DNA from: VRUE01 sp963817905
Lineage (GTDB): Bacteria > Actinomycetota > Thermoleophilia > Solirubrobacterales > 70-9
Length of the DNA stretch: 64,000 nt
NCBI GenBank assembly: GCA_963817905.1
Contig: CAWFPS010000001.1
Coordinates: 1-64,000 of the forward strand
Direction: 5' to 3'
The notes under the pieces were generated by a model. That model searched no databases. It had not been told where the DNA came from and saw only the letters and a program-made list of their open reading frames with translations. Below are positions 49,966 through 58,138 of the stretch, in pieces. How positions within the stretch are numbered: the first letter of the stretch is position 1; every line of letters starts with the position of its first letter. A program made the position numbers and the translations under genes.

Positions 49966-51645
49966 TCAGGCAGCGGCGAGCAGCTCGCGTGCGTGGCGGG
50001 TCGCCGCCTCGTCGCTGCGCTCGCCGCCGAGCATGCGGCGGATCTCCTCGACCACGCCCTCGCCGTCGAGCCTGCGCACGCTGGCGCTGGCCCGGTCCCC
50101 CGCCAGGTCCTTCTCCAAAGTGAAGTGGGTGCCGGCCAGGGAGGCGACCTGGGGCAGGTGGGTGATGCAGAGCACCTGACGGTTCTCGCCGAGCGCACGC
50201 AACCGCTCGCCGACCGCGCGGGCGGTGGTGCCGCCGACCCCGGCGTCGATCTCGTCGAAGACCAGCGTGCCCGCGCCGGCCGCGCCGCCGAAGCCGCTCA
50301 GCGCCAGCATCACCCGCGAGAGCTCGCCGCCGGAGGCCGCATCGCGCAGCGGCGCCGGCTCGAGTCCGGGGTTGGGAGCGAGGCGCAGCTCGACCGTCTC
50401 GGCACCGGCCGGGCCGAAGCCATCGGGATGCGGCGCGAGCGCCACCCCGAGCCTGGCCCCCGGCATCGAGAGCCGCTCCAGCTCGGCGGCGACCTCGGCT
50501 TCGAACGGCGCCGTGGCCTTGGCCCGCGCCTTGCTCAGCTTGGCGGCGAGCTTGGCCCGGCGGGCCTCGGCCTCGGCCAGCGCCGCCTCCGCCTCGGCGC
50601 CGCGCTCGCCCGCGTTCTCCAAGCGCTCGATCTCCGCCCGGCAGCGCTCGGCGTGGGCGAGCACCGACTCGACGCTGCCACCGTGCTTGCGCTGCAGCCG
50701 GTCGAGCGCCTCGAGCCGCTCCTCGACCGCGGCGAGGCGGCCGGGATCGGCCTCGAGGCCCTCGAGGTAGTCGCGCAGCTCGCCGGCAACGTCGCCAAGC
50801 TCGATCGCCAGGGCGCTGAGGCGGGACGAGAGCGCGTCGAGCGACGAATCGACGCCGGCGACGCCCTGCAGTAAAGCCTCCGCCTCGGCGAGCACGCCCG
50901 CGGCGCCGCCGTCCTCCTCGGCTCCGAGCGCCGCGGCGTGGGCTCCCGCCGCCGCCTCGCGCAAGCCCTCGGCGTGGCGCAGCCGCTCGCGCTCACCGGC
51001 AAGCTCCGCGGACTCTTCAGGATCGGGCGCGACGGCCTCGATCTCCGACAGCTCGTAGCGGGAGAGGTCGAGATCGCGCTCCCGCGAGCCGTCGCGCTCG
51101 CGCAGCTCCGCCAGCTCGGCGGCGAGCCGCAGGCACTCACGGTGCGCCTTCCGGTAGCTCTCGCGCAGGGCCAGGTGCTCGGCTCCGGCAAACCCGTCAA
51201 GCACGTCCAACTGCGCCGAGGCGATCGTCAGCTTGCGGTGCTCGTGCTGCCCGTAGAAGGCGAGCAGTCTGGCTCCCAGCAGTTTCAGGTCAGCGGCCGT
51301 AGCCGCGCGCCCGGCGACGAACGCGCTGGTCCGCCCCCCGGCCGAGACCCGCCGGCCGAGCACGACCTCGTCGGCTCCGTCCGGCAGCCGCTCCGCGATC
51401 TCGGCGAATTCCGGCTCATTCAGCAAGCCGTCCGGCAGGTCGAACACCCCCTCGACCCAAGCCTCCTCCGCCCCCGGCCGAACAATCTGCGGCCGTGCCT
51501 TCCCACCCATCAGCAGATCGAGCGAGTGAGCCAAAACGGTCTTCCCAGCCCCGGTCTCCCCAGTGATCGCGTTCAACCCTTCGCCGAGCCGGAGCTCTGC
51601 TCTCTCGATCAGCAGCAGGTTCTCGATTCGAAGCTCGCGCAGCAC
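49966..51645 (-). CDS. recN: DNA repair protein RecN
   Basis: 559 residues, full-length SMC-like ATPase. Walker A ITGETGAGKTVLAHSLDLLM near residues 28-45, long coiled coils (about 150-370), ABC signature ASGGELSRVMLAL and Walker B LVFDEIDAGVGGTTARAVG, then HLPQVASLAGTHF. RecN organises broken DNA ends for recombination. GTG start at 51645. In related genomes it lies between nadK and steA; here an MFS exporter gene and a hairpin separate it from nadK. Confidence 0.95.
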   Translation of the reverse strand: MLRELRIENLLLIERAELRLGEGLNAITGETGAGKTVLAHSLDLLMGGKARPQIVRPGAEEAWVEGVFDLPDGLLNEPEFAEIAERLPDGADEVVLGRRVSAGGRTSAFVAGRAATAADLKLLGARLLAFYGQHEHRKLTIASAQLDVLDGFAGAEHLALRESYRKAHRECLRLAAELAELRERDGSRERDLDLSRYELSEIEAVAPDPEESAELAGERERLRHAEGLREAAAGAHAAALGAEEDGGAAGVLAEAEALLQGVAGVDSSLDALSSRLSALAIELGDVAGELRDYLEGLEADPGRLAAVEERLEALDRLQRKHGGSVESVLAHAERCRAEIERLENAGERGAEAEAALAEAEARRAKLAAKLSKARAKATAPFEAEVAAELERLSMPGARLGVALAPHPDGFGPAGAETVELRLAPNPGLEPAPLRDAASGGELSRVMLALSGFGGAAGAGTLVFDEIDAGVGGTTARAVGERLRALGENRQVLCITHLPQVASLAGTHFTLEKDLAGDRASASVRRLDGEGVVEEIRRMLGGERSDEAATRHARELLAAA

Positions 51646-51683
51646 ACGTCCTGTGTACCACTCGGCGCGGCGGGTCCTGTCGT

Positions 51684-51708
51684 CGCAGGGGACCCACCAC
51701 CCCCTGCG
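51684..51708 (-). terminator. Hairpin between the MFS gene and recN
   Basis: CGCAGGGG (51684-51691) pairs with CCCCTGCG (51701-51708) around a 9-base loop, 60 bases past the MFS stop on the minus strand. Confidence 0.45.
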
Positions 51709-51767
51709 GTAGCTAAAGCTTCCTCGGGGGCGGTCCCCCCTGCAACGCCACCCCCCGCGAGGAGCGG

Positions 51768-53297
51768 CTATGCAGGTACGGGGTCAACAGCCTCGGTGTC
51801 TACCTCGGGAGCGGGCTGGACGAAGTCGCGGGAGCGGACGAGGAAGAAGCCCAGTGTCGCACCGACGAACGAGAGGATCGCGGCGATCAGGATTATCTCG
51901 TTGAAGGCACCGACGAAGGCGACGTCGGAGGCGTGGATGACCTCGGGGCGAAGGCGTGCCGGGGTCACCGCTGCGGCCGCGCGCGAGCCGCCGGAGGCGA
52001 CGAGTTCGCCGAGGCCGCTGGGCGCGTGCGGCAGCAGTTCGGAGAGCCTCGAGTTGACGCTCGACTGGAAGACCGCGCCGAGTCCGGCGACGCCGGTCGC
52101 GATCCCGACCTGGCGGAAGGTGGTGTTGATGCCCGATCCCATGCCCGCCTTCTCGACCGGCACGACGGCGATCGCGGCCTGGCCGATGCTGGGGTTGGTG
52201 AGGCCGATGCCGACGCCGGCGACGAGGAAGCCGACGCGCAGCGTCGTCCAGGTCGAGCTGGGTGTGACGCCGTGCATCAGCAGCAGGCCGACCCCGACCG
52301 TGGCGAGGCCGGTGCCGAGCAGGACGCGGATCGGAATCTTGTTGGAGAGGGCGCCGGAGACCGGCGCGACTACGAAGCCGAGCACGGTCAGGGGCAGGAA
52401 TCGCAGTCCCGCCTGGAGCGGCGAGAAGTCGAGCACTCCCTGCATGTAGATGGTCAGGTAGAGGAACATCGCGAACATCCCGGCCGAGAGCCCGAAGGCG
52501 ACGGCCGAGACGCCGTTGAAGGCGCCCTTGCGGAAGAGCGAGAGGTCGAGCATCGGGTACCTGGCGCGGTGCTCGATCGCGATGAAGGCGGCGAGCAGCG
52601 CGGCGGCGCCGATCAAACAAGAGAGGATGAGGGGGCTGCCCCAGCCCTCGGGATTGCCCCGGATCAGGCCGAAGATCAGCAGGAAGAGGGCGAGCGAGAA
52701 GGTGAGGAGGCCGGGAACGTCAACCGGTTCGGGATCCTTGGCGAAGGCGTTGACGATCTGGCGCTCGGTGAGGACCATCGCCGTGATCCCGATCGGCACG
52801 TTAAGGAAGAAGATCCACTCCCAGCCGAGGCTCTCGGTGACCAGCCCGCCGACCAGCGGCCCGACCGCGACCGCGCCGCCGACCGTCGCCCCCCAAACGC
52901 CGAACGCGGTCGCCCGGTCCTTGCCGTGGAACTCCTGGCCGATCAGGGCCAGCGAGGTGGCGAACATCCCCGCTCCGCCGACTCCCTGCAGGCCGCGGGC
53001 CAGGTTGAGCAGGGTCGGGTCGTTGGCGATTCCGCAGAGGAACGAGGCGAAGGTGAAGATGCCGAAGCCGATCGTGAAGACCCGCCGCCGGCCCAGCCGG
53101 TCGCCCAGCGAGCCGGCCGTGAGCAGGAAGGCGGCCAGGGTCAGCGAGTAGGCGTCGACGACCCACTGCAGGCTGGAGAGGCTGGCGTGGAGTTCCCGCT
53201 GGATGTCGGGTAGGGCGACGTTGACGACGGTGACGTCGAGCAGCAGCATGAAAGTCGCGATCGAGACCAGCAGGAGGGTCCACCACTTACGCTCCAT
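51768..53297 (-). CDS. MFS multidrug exporter, DHA2 (EmrB/QacA) family
   Basis: 509 residues with about 14 membrane helices. Diagnostic motifs: D1 LLLDVTVVNVALPDIQREL, motif A GSLGDRLGRRRVF, motif B LARGLQGVGGAGMFATSLAL and motif C GPLVGGLVTESLGWEWIFF. DHA2 carriers export cationic or lipophilic drugs by proton antiport. It sits inside the tlyA-nadK-recN-steA block that is continuous in mycobacteria, with its own TAGGGT box eight bases before the ATG and a terminator behind it, so it looks like an inserted independent unit. Substrates cannot be read from the sequence. Confidence 0.94.
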   Translation of the reverse strand: MERKWWTLLLVSIATFMLLLDVTVVNVALPDIQRELHASLSSLQWVVDAYSLTLAAFLLTAGSLGDRLGRRRVFTIGFGIFTFASFLCGIANDPTLLNLARGLQGVGGAGMFATSLALIGQEFHGKDRATAFGVWGATVGGAVAVGPLVGGLVTESLGWEWIFFLNVPIGITAMVLTERQIVNAFAKDPEPVDVPGLLTFSLALFLLIFGLIRGNPEGWGSPLILSCLIGAAALLAAFIAIEHRARYPMLDLSLFRKGAFNGVSAVAFGLSAGMFAMFLYLTIYMQGVLDFSPLQAGLRFLPLTVLGFVVAPVSGALSNKIPIRVLLGTGLATVGVGLLLMHGVTPSSTWTTLRVGFLVAGVGIGLTNPSIGQAAIAVVPVEKAGMGSGINTTFRQVGIATGVAGLGAVFQSSVNSRLSELLPHAPSGLGELVASGGSRAAAAVTPARLRPEVIHASDVAFVGAFNEIILIAAILSFVGATLGFFLVRSRDFVQPAPEVDTEAVDPVPA

Positions 53298-53305
53298 GCG
53301 CCGGA

Positions 53306-53311
53306 ACCCTA
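53306..53311 (-). promoter_or_regulatory. -10 box TAGGGT of the MFS gene
   Basis: Minus strand, eight bases before the ATG at 53297. Confidence 0.45.
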
Positions 53312-53329
53312 GAGAAGTGACTACGGCGC

Positions 53330-54184
53330 TTAAACGGCTAGGTGGCCGAACTTTTCGCGGATACGGTGGTAGAAGCTTGTGCCGGGTAGCTGGGCGAGGC
53401 GGCCGACGGCGTCCGCGAAGCGAACGTCGAGGGTGTCGCCCGGCGCAAGCGTGGTGACCTGGACACCATCGATGGCGACGTCCACCGGCTCGCGGCCGGC
53501 AGCATTGCCGACCGTGAGCACATCCGCCGGGGCGACGACCAAGGCGCGCGCGGTGAGTGAGTGTGGGGCGATGTAGGAGACGACGTAGCCCTTCACGCCC
53601 CAGGCCAGGATCGGCCCCTGGTTGGCGAGGTTGTAGCCGGTCGAGCCGACCGGGGTGGCGGCGACGAGCCCGTCGCAGCGCACGTTGCCGACCTCCTCGC
53701 CGGCGATGCGGTAGCTCAGCTCGGCGACGCGGTCGCGCGGGCGGCGGCTGAAGCTGACGTCGTTGAAGGCGACGTGCTCCTCGCCGCCGACCTCGATTGC
53801 CAGGGCGGGCAGGCCGATCGTCTCGGTCTCCCCGGCCAGCGCCCGCCGGATCCCCGCGGCCGCCTCGTCGCGCTCGACCGCGGCGAGGAAGCCGACGGTG
53901 CCGAAGTTGACGCCGAAGACGGGGACTTCGGTGCGGGCAAAGCTCCGCAGCGCGTGCAGGATCGAGCCGTCGCCGCCGAGCACCAGGCAGAGGTCGGGGG
54001 CGACCGGCAGCGACTCGACCGGCTCGATCCCCTCGGCCGCGGTGTGGCGGTGCTTCCCGATCTCCGTCGCGGTGGCGACGAGCCGCCAGCCGGCCTCGTG
54101 CGCCGCCACGGTCGCGATCTCGACCGCTTCGGTGGCGGACGGCGGGTGCGAGTGGGTGATCAGGGCCGCGGTCTTCTCAGGCAT
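53330..54184 (-). CDS. nadK: NAD kinase
   Basis: 284 residues from the ATG at 54184. Conserved segments: LCLVLGGDGSILHALRSF (GGDG ATP/NAD site), VNFGTVGFLAAV, FNDVSFSR (NE/D motif variant), RCDGLVAATPVGSTGYNLA and APHSLTARALVV. It phosphorylates NAD to NADP. The ATG overlaps the tlyA TGA by one base (TGATG), so the two are co-translated, as in mycobacteria. A longer upstream frame belongs to tlyA's other frame and is rejected. Confidence 0.95.
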   Translation of the reverse strand: MPEKTAALITHSHPPSATEAVEIATVAAHEAGWRLVATATEIGKHRHTAAEGIEPVESLPVAPDLCLVLGGDGSILHALRSFARTEVPVFGVNFGTVGFLAAVERDEAAAGIRRALAGETETIGLPALAIEVGGEEHVAFNDVSFSRRPRDRVAELSYRIAGEEVGNVRCDGLVAATPVGSTGYNLANQGPILAWGVKGYVVSYIAPHSLTARALVVAPADVLTVGNAAGREPVDVAIDGVQVTTLAPGDTLDVRFADAVGRLAQLPGTSFYHRIREKFGHLAV

Positions 54185-54966
54185 CACGCATCCACCTCGT
54201 CGACAGCCGCCTCGAGGTCCTCGATTTCGCCGCCGGTCCCGCCGCACCAGACGAAGGTCTCGCGGTTGCCCTTGGGGCCGGGCAGGCCGGAGGAGGCGAA
54301 GCCGCGGATCGGCAAGCCCAGCTCGCACGCAGCGCTCGCCACGCCGAGGATCGCCTCCCTCCGGTCGGCGGGATCGCGCACGACCCCCCTGCCCACCCGC
54401 TCGCGGCCGAGCTCGAACTGAGGCTTGACCATCGCCAGGAGCTCGCCCCCCGGGGCCAGGCAGCGGATGACGGCCGGGAGCACCTTGGTGAGCGAGATGA
54501 AGGAGACGTCGATCGTCGCCAGGGCGGGGACGAATGGCAGGTCGGCGGGCTCCAACTCGCGGGCGTTGAGCCGCTCGATCACCGTCACCCGCGAGTCCCC
54601 GCGCATGCCGGCGTCGATCTGCCCGTAGGCGACGTCGACCGCCGCGACCCGAGCGGCGCCGCGCTGCAGCAGGCAATCGGTGAAGCCGCCGGTCGAGGCG
54701 CCGATATCGAGGCAGTCCTTCCCGGTCACCTCGATCCCGAGGGCGTCCAGAGCGTTGTCGAGCTTGATCCCGCCGCGGGAGACGAAGCGCGGGCCCTCAT
54801 CGACGATCAGGGCGGCTTCGGGCTCGACCAGCTGGCTCGGACGCAGGGCGACAGGGCCGTCGCGGCCGACCCGCACGGCGCCGGCCCGGACCGCACCGGC
54901 AGCGGCCGTGCGCGAGGGGAACAGCCCCTGCTCGGCCAAAACGGCGTCTATGCGCGCCTTCTTCAT
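54184..54966 (-). CDS. tlyA: TlyA-type rRNA 2'-O-methyltransferase
   Basis: 260 residues. N-terminal S4 RNA-binding domain (KKARIDAVLAEQGLFPSRT, AVRAGAVRVGRDG, FVSRGGIKLDNAL) then an FtsJ-like methyltransferase with SAM loop CLDIGASTGGFTDCLLQRGA, VDVAYGQID, IDVSFISLTKVLPA and LLAMVKPQFELGRE, keeping the K-D-K-E catalytic set. TlyA modifies 16S and 23S rRNA in mycobacteria and sets capreomycin sensitivity. A TACCGT box seven bases before the ATG supports a leaderless start of the tlyA-nadK operon. Confidence 0.95.
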   Translation of the reverse strand: MKKARIDAVLAEQGLFPSRTAAAGAVRAGAVRVGRDGPVALRPSQLVEPEAALIVDEGPRFVSRGGIKLDNALDALGIEVTGKDCLDIGASTGGFTDCLLQRGAARVAAVDVAYGQIDAGMRGDSRVTVIERLNARELEPADLPFVPALATIDVSFISLTKVLPAVIRCLAPGGELLAMVKPQFELGRERVGRGVVRDPADRREAILGVASAACELGLPIRGFASSGLPGPKGNRETFVWCGGTGGEIEDLEAAVDEVDA

Positions 54967-55136
54967 CGCCGCAACGGTAGCGCCGCCCAGCCGCGCCCAG
55001 CCCCCACCGGGCCCCGATACAGGTTTTTAACCAGCCTTTGACTGGGCCTGATTGCATGCATTTCATGCGGGTATCCACGAGTCGGCAGGCGGTCACGCCA
55101 AAGCCACGGCGACTGTGATCCCACTCACACACAAAT

Positions 55137-55150
55137 CGCACATACGTTCG
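55137..55150. promoter_or_regulatory. LexA-like dyad
   Basis: CGCACATACGTTCG differs by one base from the Gram-positive SOS consensus CGAAC-N4-GTTCG. It is 170 bases upstream of tlyA, so linkage to recN further down the operon is uncertain. Confidence 0.25.
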
Positions 55151-55298
55151 TATCTTCTATTCAAGGATTCGTAGAGATCAACCGATAAGGGGCAAGACAC
55201 AAGAGACTTTTTGGCTGGGTTCCGCGCCGCCCATATGGCGCTCATCGCTTCCCACGATGACCCGTCCGCGACGCATCAACGGACCCACCTACCTCCCA

Positions 55299-55387
55299 CG
55301 GATCCACATATATAGAGATACATATCTCTCCTCCCTGTAGTAACCCCAGAACTCGCCTCGGCTCCCCGCCGGGGCGTTTTCTGTTGT
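55299..55387 (-). repeat. Repeated RNA-like motif plus first copy of the 63-bp direct repeat
   Basis: On the minus strand this reads the 63-bp block (complement of 55325-55387, containing CCCCGGCGGGG and TTCTGGGGTTACTACAGGG), then AGAGATATGTATCTCT and ATGTGGATCCG. The 63 bases are identical to 58715-58777, 3390 bases away. The TTCTGGGGTTACT part also occurs at 48581. Confidence 0.7.
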
Positions 55388-55564
55388 GGGGGCTCTAGCA
55401 AGCGGAATGTGAGCCCAGGACGAGTCGTCCCACCGTCTCCCCGATGGCCGCGAGCACAGCCAATGCGCCAGTAAATGCGCCAGCTCCGTGCCAAATCTGC
55501 GACGGAGCGGGAACAAGTGCCCGAGATGCCATGTCGCCGGGAAGCACGGCGGTAGAATCCGAGC

Positions 55565-55804
55565 ATGGCCGCAACGCAGTCAGACACGCTCAAGCTCGAT
55601 CCGGAGATGCTCAAACGCGTCCGCAAAGCTGCCGACAAGCGCGGCGTTCCCCTGCCGCAGTTCGTCAACGCGGCTCTTGAACATGAGATGGGCGAGCAAG
55701 CTCCGCAGCCCCCGTTCTCGCTGATCGGCGCATTCAAAGCCGGGCGCAGCGACCTCAGTGCTCGCGCAAGCCGCGACGAGTTCGAGCCGCGCCCATTCCG
55801 CTGA
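55565..55804 (+). CDS. Antitoxin of a VapBC-type pair
   Basis: 79 residues. SDTLKLDPEMLKRVRKAADK and RGVPLPQFVNAALEHEM look like a ribbon-helix-helix DNA-binding unit with a disordered toxin-binding tail (SARASRDEFEPRPFR). Such proteins neutralise the toxin and repress their own operon. TAGAAT six bases before the ATG indicates a leaderless mRNA. The stop overlaps the toxin's proposed CTG start. Confidence 0.75.
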   Translation: MAATQSDTLKLDPEMLKRVRKAADKRGVPLPQFVNAALEHEMGEQAPQPPFSLIGAFKAGRSDLSARASRDEFEPRPFR

Positions 55805-56238
55805 TCCTCGACACGGGCCCTCTGGTCGCGGCGATGGTCGCCGACGACGCCGACCACGAGCGCTGCGCCGCTCTGTTCCAGTCCCATCAAGAGCGGCGCA
55901 TCGTCCCCGCCCCGGTCCTTGTTGAGCTTGACCACATGCTCAGCCGAGAACTCGGAGCCGAGGCCTTCCCCGCCCTGCTCAACACGATCAAGACAGACGA
56001 GCTGGATATTGAGGATTTGACAGCGAGCGACTACGACCGAGCCGCCGAGTTGATGCGCACCTACGCGGACCTCGAAGTCGGCTTCGTTGATTGCGCCGTG
56101 TTGGCTGTTACCGAGCGCCTCGGCGAGCCCAAGCTCGCCACTCTTGACCATCGCCATTTCGGCACGATGCGCCCCCGTCATATCGAGGCGCTGGAATTGG
56201 TCCCGATCGCTCACCCCGGTACCTGTCAACGAAAATGA
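55801..56238 (+). CDS. vapC: VapC-like PIN-domain toxin with probable CTG start, C-terminus replaced by IS end
   Basis: 145 residues if initiated at the CTG (55801) that overlaps the antitoxin stop as CTGA, the same geometry as the ATGA/GTGA overlaps elsewhere here. Starting at the ATG (55834) would drop the first catalytic Asp of LILDTGPLVAA, so the CTG is preferred. Other PIN acids: Glu in VLVELDHML, Asp in VGFVDCAVLAV and Asp in LATLDHRHFG. VapC toxins cut specific tRNA or rRNA. The last four codons (CQRK) and the stop lie inside the left end of the IS element, so the native C-terminus has been replaced. Confidence 0.78.
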   Translation: MILDTGPLVAAMVADDADHERCAALFQSHQERRIVPAPVLVELDHMLSRELGAEAFPALLNTIKTDELDIEDLTASDYDRAAELMRTYADLEVGFVDCAVLAVTERLGEPKLATLDHRHFGTMRPRHIEALELVPIAHPGTCQRK

Positions 56239-56256
56239 GACACCCGTCGTTCGAAT

Positions 56257-57261
56257 TTAGTGAGCAACCTCCTCTGATTCGGGCTTGTTGATCCACGCTG
56301 CCGTCGGCAGCGTGGGCGGCGTCGGCGCCCCGCGCACGAAGCGCTCGGGGTTGGCGGCGTAGGCGGCGGTGAGGACGGCCTGGCGGGCGGCGCGGGCCTT
56401 CTTGGCTTTGCCGTGGTGGACGGTCGCCGGCGTCATCAGGCCGATGCCGGAGTGGCGATGGTCGTGGTTGTACCAGCGAAAGAAGAAGCGGCAGAACTCC
56501 CGCGCCTGCTCGATCGAGTCAAAGCGGGCGGGGAAGGCCGGCCGGTACTTCAGGGTGCGGAACTGCGCCTCGGAGTAGGGGTTGTCGTTTGAGGTGTAGG
56601 GGCGGCTGTGGGTCTTGGTGACGCCGAGGTCGGCGAGCAGGAAGGCGACCGGCTTGGAGCGCATCGAGGTGCCGCGGTCGGCGTGCAGGGTGAGCCGCCC
56701 GCGGCCGATCGCCTGCTGCTCGGCCGATTGGGAGATCAGCGCTTCGGCCACGGAGGCCGACTCGCGCTCCTGCACGGTCCAGCCGACGACGTAGCGGCTG
56801 AAGACGTCGAGGATCACGTAGAGGTGGTAGCAGCGCCACTTCGCCGGGCCCTTGAGCTTGGAGATATCCCAGCTCCAAAGCTCGTTGGGGCGCTTCGCGA
56901 GCAGCTCGGGCTTCTCGTAGGGCGGGTGGGTGAGCTGGTCGCGGCGCTCGCGCACCTCGCCGCTCTCGGCCAGCAGCCGATACATGGTCCGCTCCGAGCA
57001 CAGGTAGGCGCCCTCGTCGAGCAGCGTCGCCCACACCGCGGCGGGCGAGGAGTCGAGGAAGCGCTCGTCGTGCAGCTTGGCCAGGACGGCCTCGCGCTCG
57101 GCCTCGCTCAGCGCCCGTGCCGGGCGGGGCCGCGGCTTCCTTGGCCGCGGCTCGGGCGGGCGCCGGCGACGGTAGATCGTCGCCGGCGATGCCCCCAGCG
57201 CCCGGCAGGCCGGACGCGTGCCGATGATCGGTGTCAGCTCCTCGACAGTCGCCTCGATCAT
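56257..57261 (-). CDS. IS3-type transposase OrfB (DDE integrase)
   Basis: 334 residues. An HTH_21-like start (TRPACRALGASPATIYRRRR) precedes an rve core with the DDE triad: Asp in WSWDISKLKG, Asp in LHADRGTSM and Glu in NDNPYSEAQFRTLKY. It overlaps orfA by four bases as ATGA, so OrfB is probably made by re-initiation rather than by the usual -1 frameshift. Intact and probably active. Confidence 0.92.
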   Translation of the reverse strand: MIEATVEELTPIIGTRPACRALGASPATIYRRRRPPEPRPRKPRPRPARALSEAEREAVLAKLHDERFLDSSPAAVWATLLDEGAYLCSERTMYRLLAESGEVRERRDQLTHPPYEKPELLAKRPNELWSWDISKLKGPAKWRCYHLYVILDVFSRYVVGWTVQERESASVAEALISQSAEQQAIGRGRLTLHADRGTSMRSKPVAFLLADLGVTKTHSRPYTSNDNPYSEAQFRTLKYRPAFPARFDSIEQAREFCRFFFRWYNHDHRHSGIGLMTPATVHHGKAKKARAARQAVLTAAYAANPERFVRGAPTPPTLPTAAWINKPESEEVAH

Positions 57262-57743
57262 CGCTCGGTGCTCTCTTCGGCGCTCTCGGTCCCGAGCAGG
57301 TCCTCCAAGAGCGCTGAGACGTTTCCCTGCACCTCGATCACCTTGCGCGCCTTGGCCAGCTCGGCCTCGGCGCGCTCGGCGCGGCGGCGCAGCTCGGCGT
57401 TCTCCTTCTCGATCGGGTCGGCTCCCTTGCGGCCGCGCTTGCGCCCCAGCTCTCCTGCATCGCGCTGGCGGCGCCAGCTCGAGAGGTGCGAGGAGTAGAG
57501 GCCCTCGCGGCGCAGCAGGGCACCGAGCTCTCCGGGCTTCTTGCAGGCGTCGGCCTGCTTGAGGACCTTCAACTTGTACTCGGCGGTGAAAGACCGGCGC
57601 TTGGGGCGCTCGGTCAGCTCGGGGTCGGGGACCGCCTCCGGCGCGGCGCTCCCGCCGGCCGCTTCACTTCTCTCGCCTTCGGCTCGCTCCGTTTCGCGGC
57701 CGGCGGCTTCGTCTCGGTTGATCAACGACATCACGTGCTCCAA
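57258..57743 (-). CDS. IS3-type OrfA (HTH protein)
   Basis: 161 residues. Core RRSFTAEYKLKVLKQADACK with GELGALLRREGLYSSHLSSW is the IS3/IS911 helix-turn-helix; a leucine-zipper-like coil follows (EKENAELRRRAERAEAELAK). The N-terminal ~45 residues are acidic and low-complexity, so a later start is possible. It binds the IS ends and pairs with OrfB. Confidence 0.88.
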   Translation of the reverse strand: MEHVMSLINRDEAAGRETERAEGERSEAAGGSAAPEAVPDPELTERPKRRSFTAEYKLKVLKQADACKKPGELGALLRREGLYSSHLSSWRRQRDAGELGRKRGRKGADPIEKENAELRRRAERAEAELAKARKVIEVQGNVSALLEDLLGTESAEESTER

Positions 57744-57784
57744 TCACGCCCTCGGGGTTCAGTAATTCCCGAATCATGCGTGTC

Positions 57785-58138
57785 TCACGTGACGTTGGCA
57801 GAGAGGGGCGGCTGGAAATTGGCATAACTCTCCAAACCGACCGCGGCCGAGGCTACGGCCGTACCCGCCACATCGCGGAAGTCGAGCGCAACGCGAATAT
57901 CGGCGGTCGGAATCTCGCCCCGCTCGTCGAGTGTCTTGGCAATTCTTACCCGCAACTCGTCGGCGGTCTGTTCTGCACCAACGACGGTTCGATACTCAGG
58001 TGCCCCTGGAAGGGCAGCGGGTACATGAATTTCTCTCCCATCGAACACAACTGGTTCGACTCTTACGATCTCATCCCCAACGAGATCGGGAGGCCCAGAC
58101 AAGACGATAGAACTCGCAGCGCGAGGGTCCCCGTACAT
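57785..58138 (-). CDS. Unknown accessory protein, C-terminus replaced by IS end
   Basis: 117 residues, second gene of a two-gene operon; its ATG overlaps the upstream stop by one base (TGATG). The sequence is beta-rich and acidic (IVLSGPPDLVGDEIVRVEPV, then DGREIHVPAALPGAPEYRTV) followed by a helix with TADELRVRIAKTLDERGEI. The final residues (ANVT) and stop come from the right end of the IS, so the native protein was longer. I do not recognise the family. Confidence 0.6.
   Translation of the reverse strand: MYGDPRAASSIVLSGPPDLVGDEIVRVEPVVFDGREIHVPAALPGAPEYRTVVGAEQTADELRVRIAKTLDERGEIPTADIRVALDFRDVAGTAVASAAVGLESYANFQPPLSANVT

Larger units (their letters stand above)
54967..55564. other. Intergenic region upstream of tlyA and the first VapBC pair
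   Basis: 598 bases without a supported gene. It holds the tlyA -10 box (TACCGT, minus strand, 54974-54979), a LexA-like dyad at 55137-55150, the repeated RNA-like motif (55299-55351) with the 63-bp direct repeat (55325-55387), a CCAATGCGCCAGTAAATGCG repeat at 55460-55479, and the -10 box TAGAAT at 55553-55558 for the antitoxin. Confidence 0.6.
56224..57800 (-). mobile_element. IS3-family insertion sequence
   Basis: About 1577 bases. The ends are imperfect inverted repeats: TGTCAACGAAAATGAGACAC at 56224-56243 and, on the other strand, TGCCAACGTCACGTGAGACA from 57800 inward. It encodes orfA (HTH) and orfB (DDE transposase) on the minus strand. I see no clear target-site duplication at the flanks, so the insertion may be old or the site rearranged. 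Confidence 0.8.

Noticed and set aside
55276..56229. 317-residue minus-strand frame covering the first VapBC pair
   Set aside because: It runs antisense through the toxin and antitoxin and across the repeat; only its last codons (MYLYICGSVGG) are noted as a possible tiny frame in the motif.
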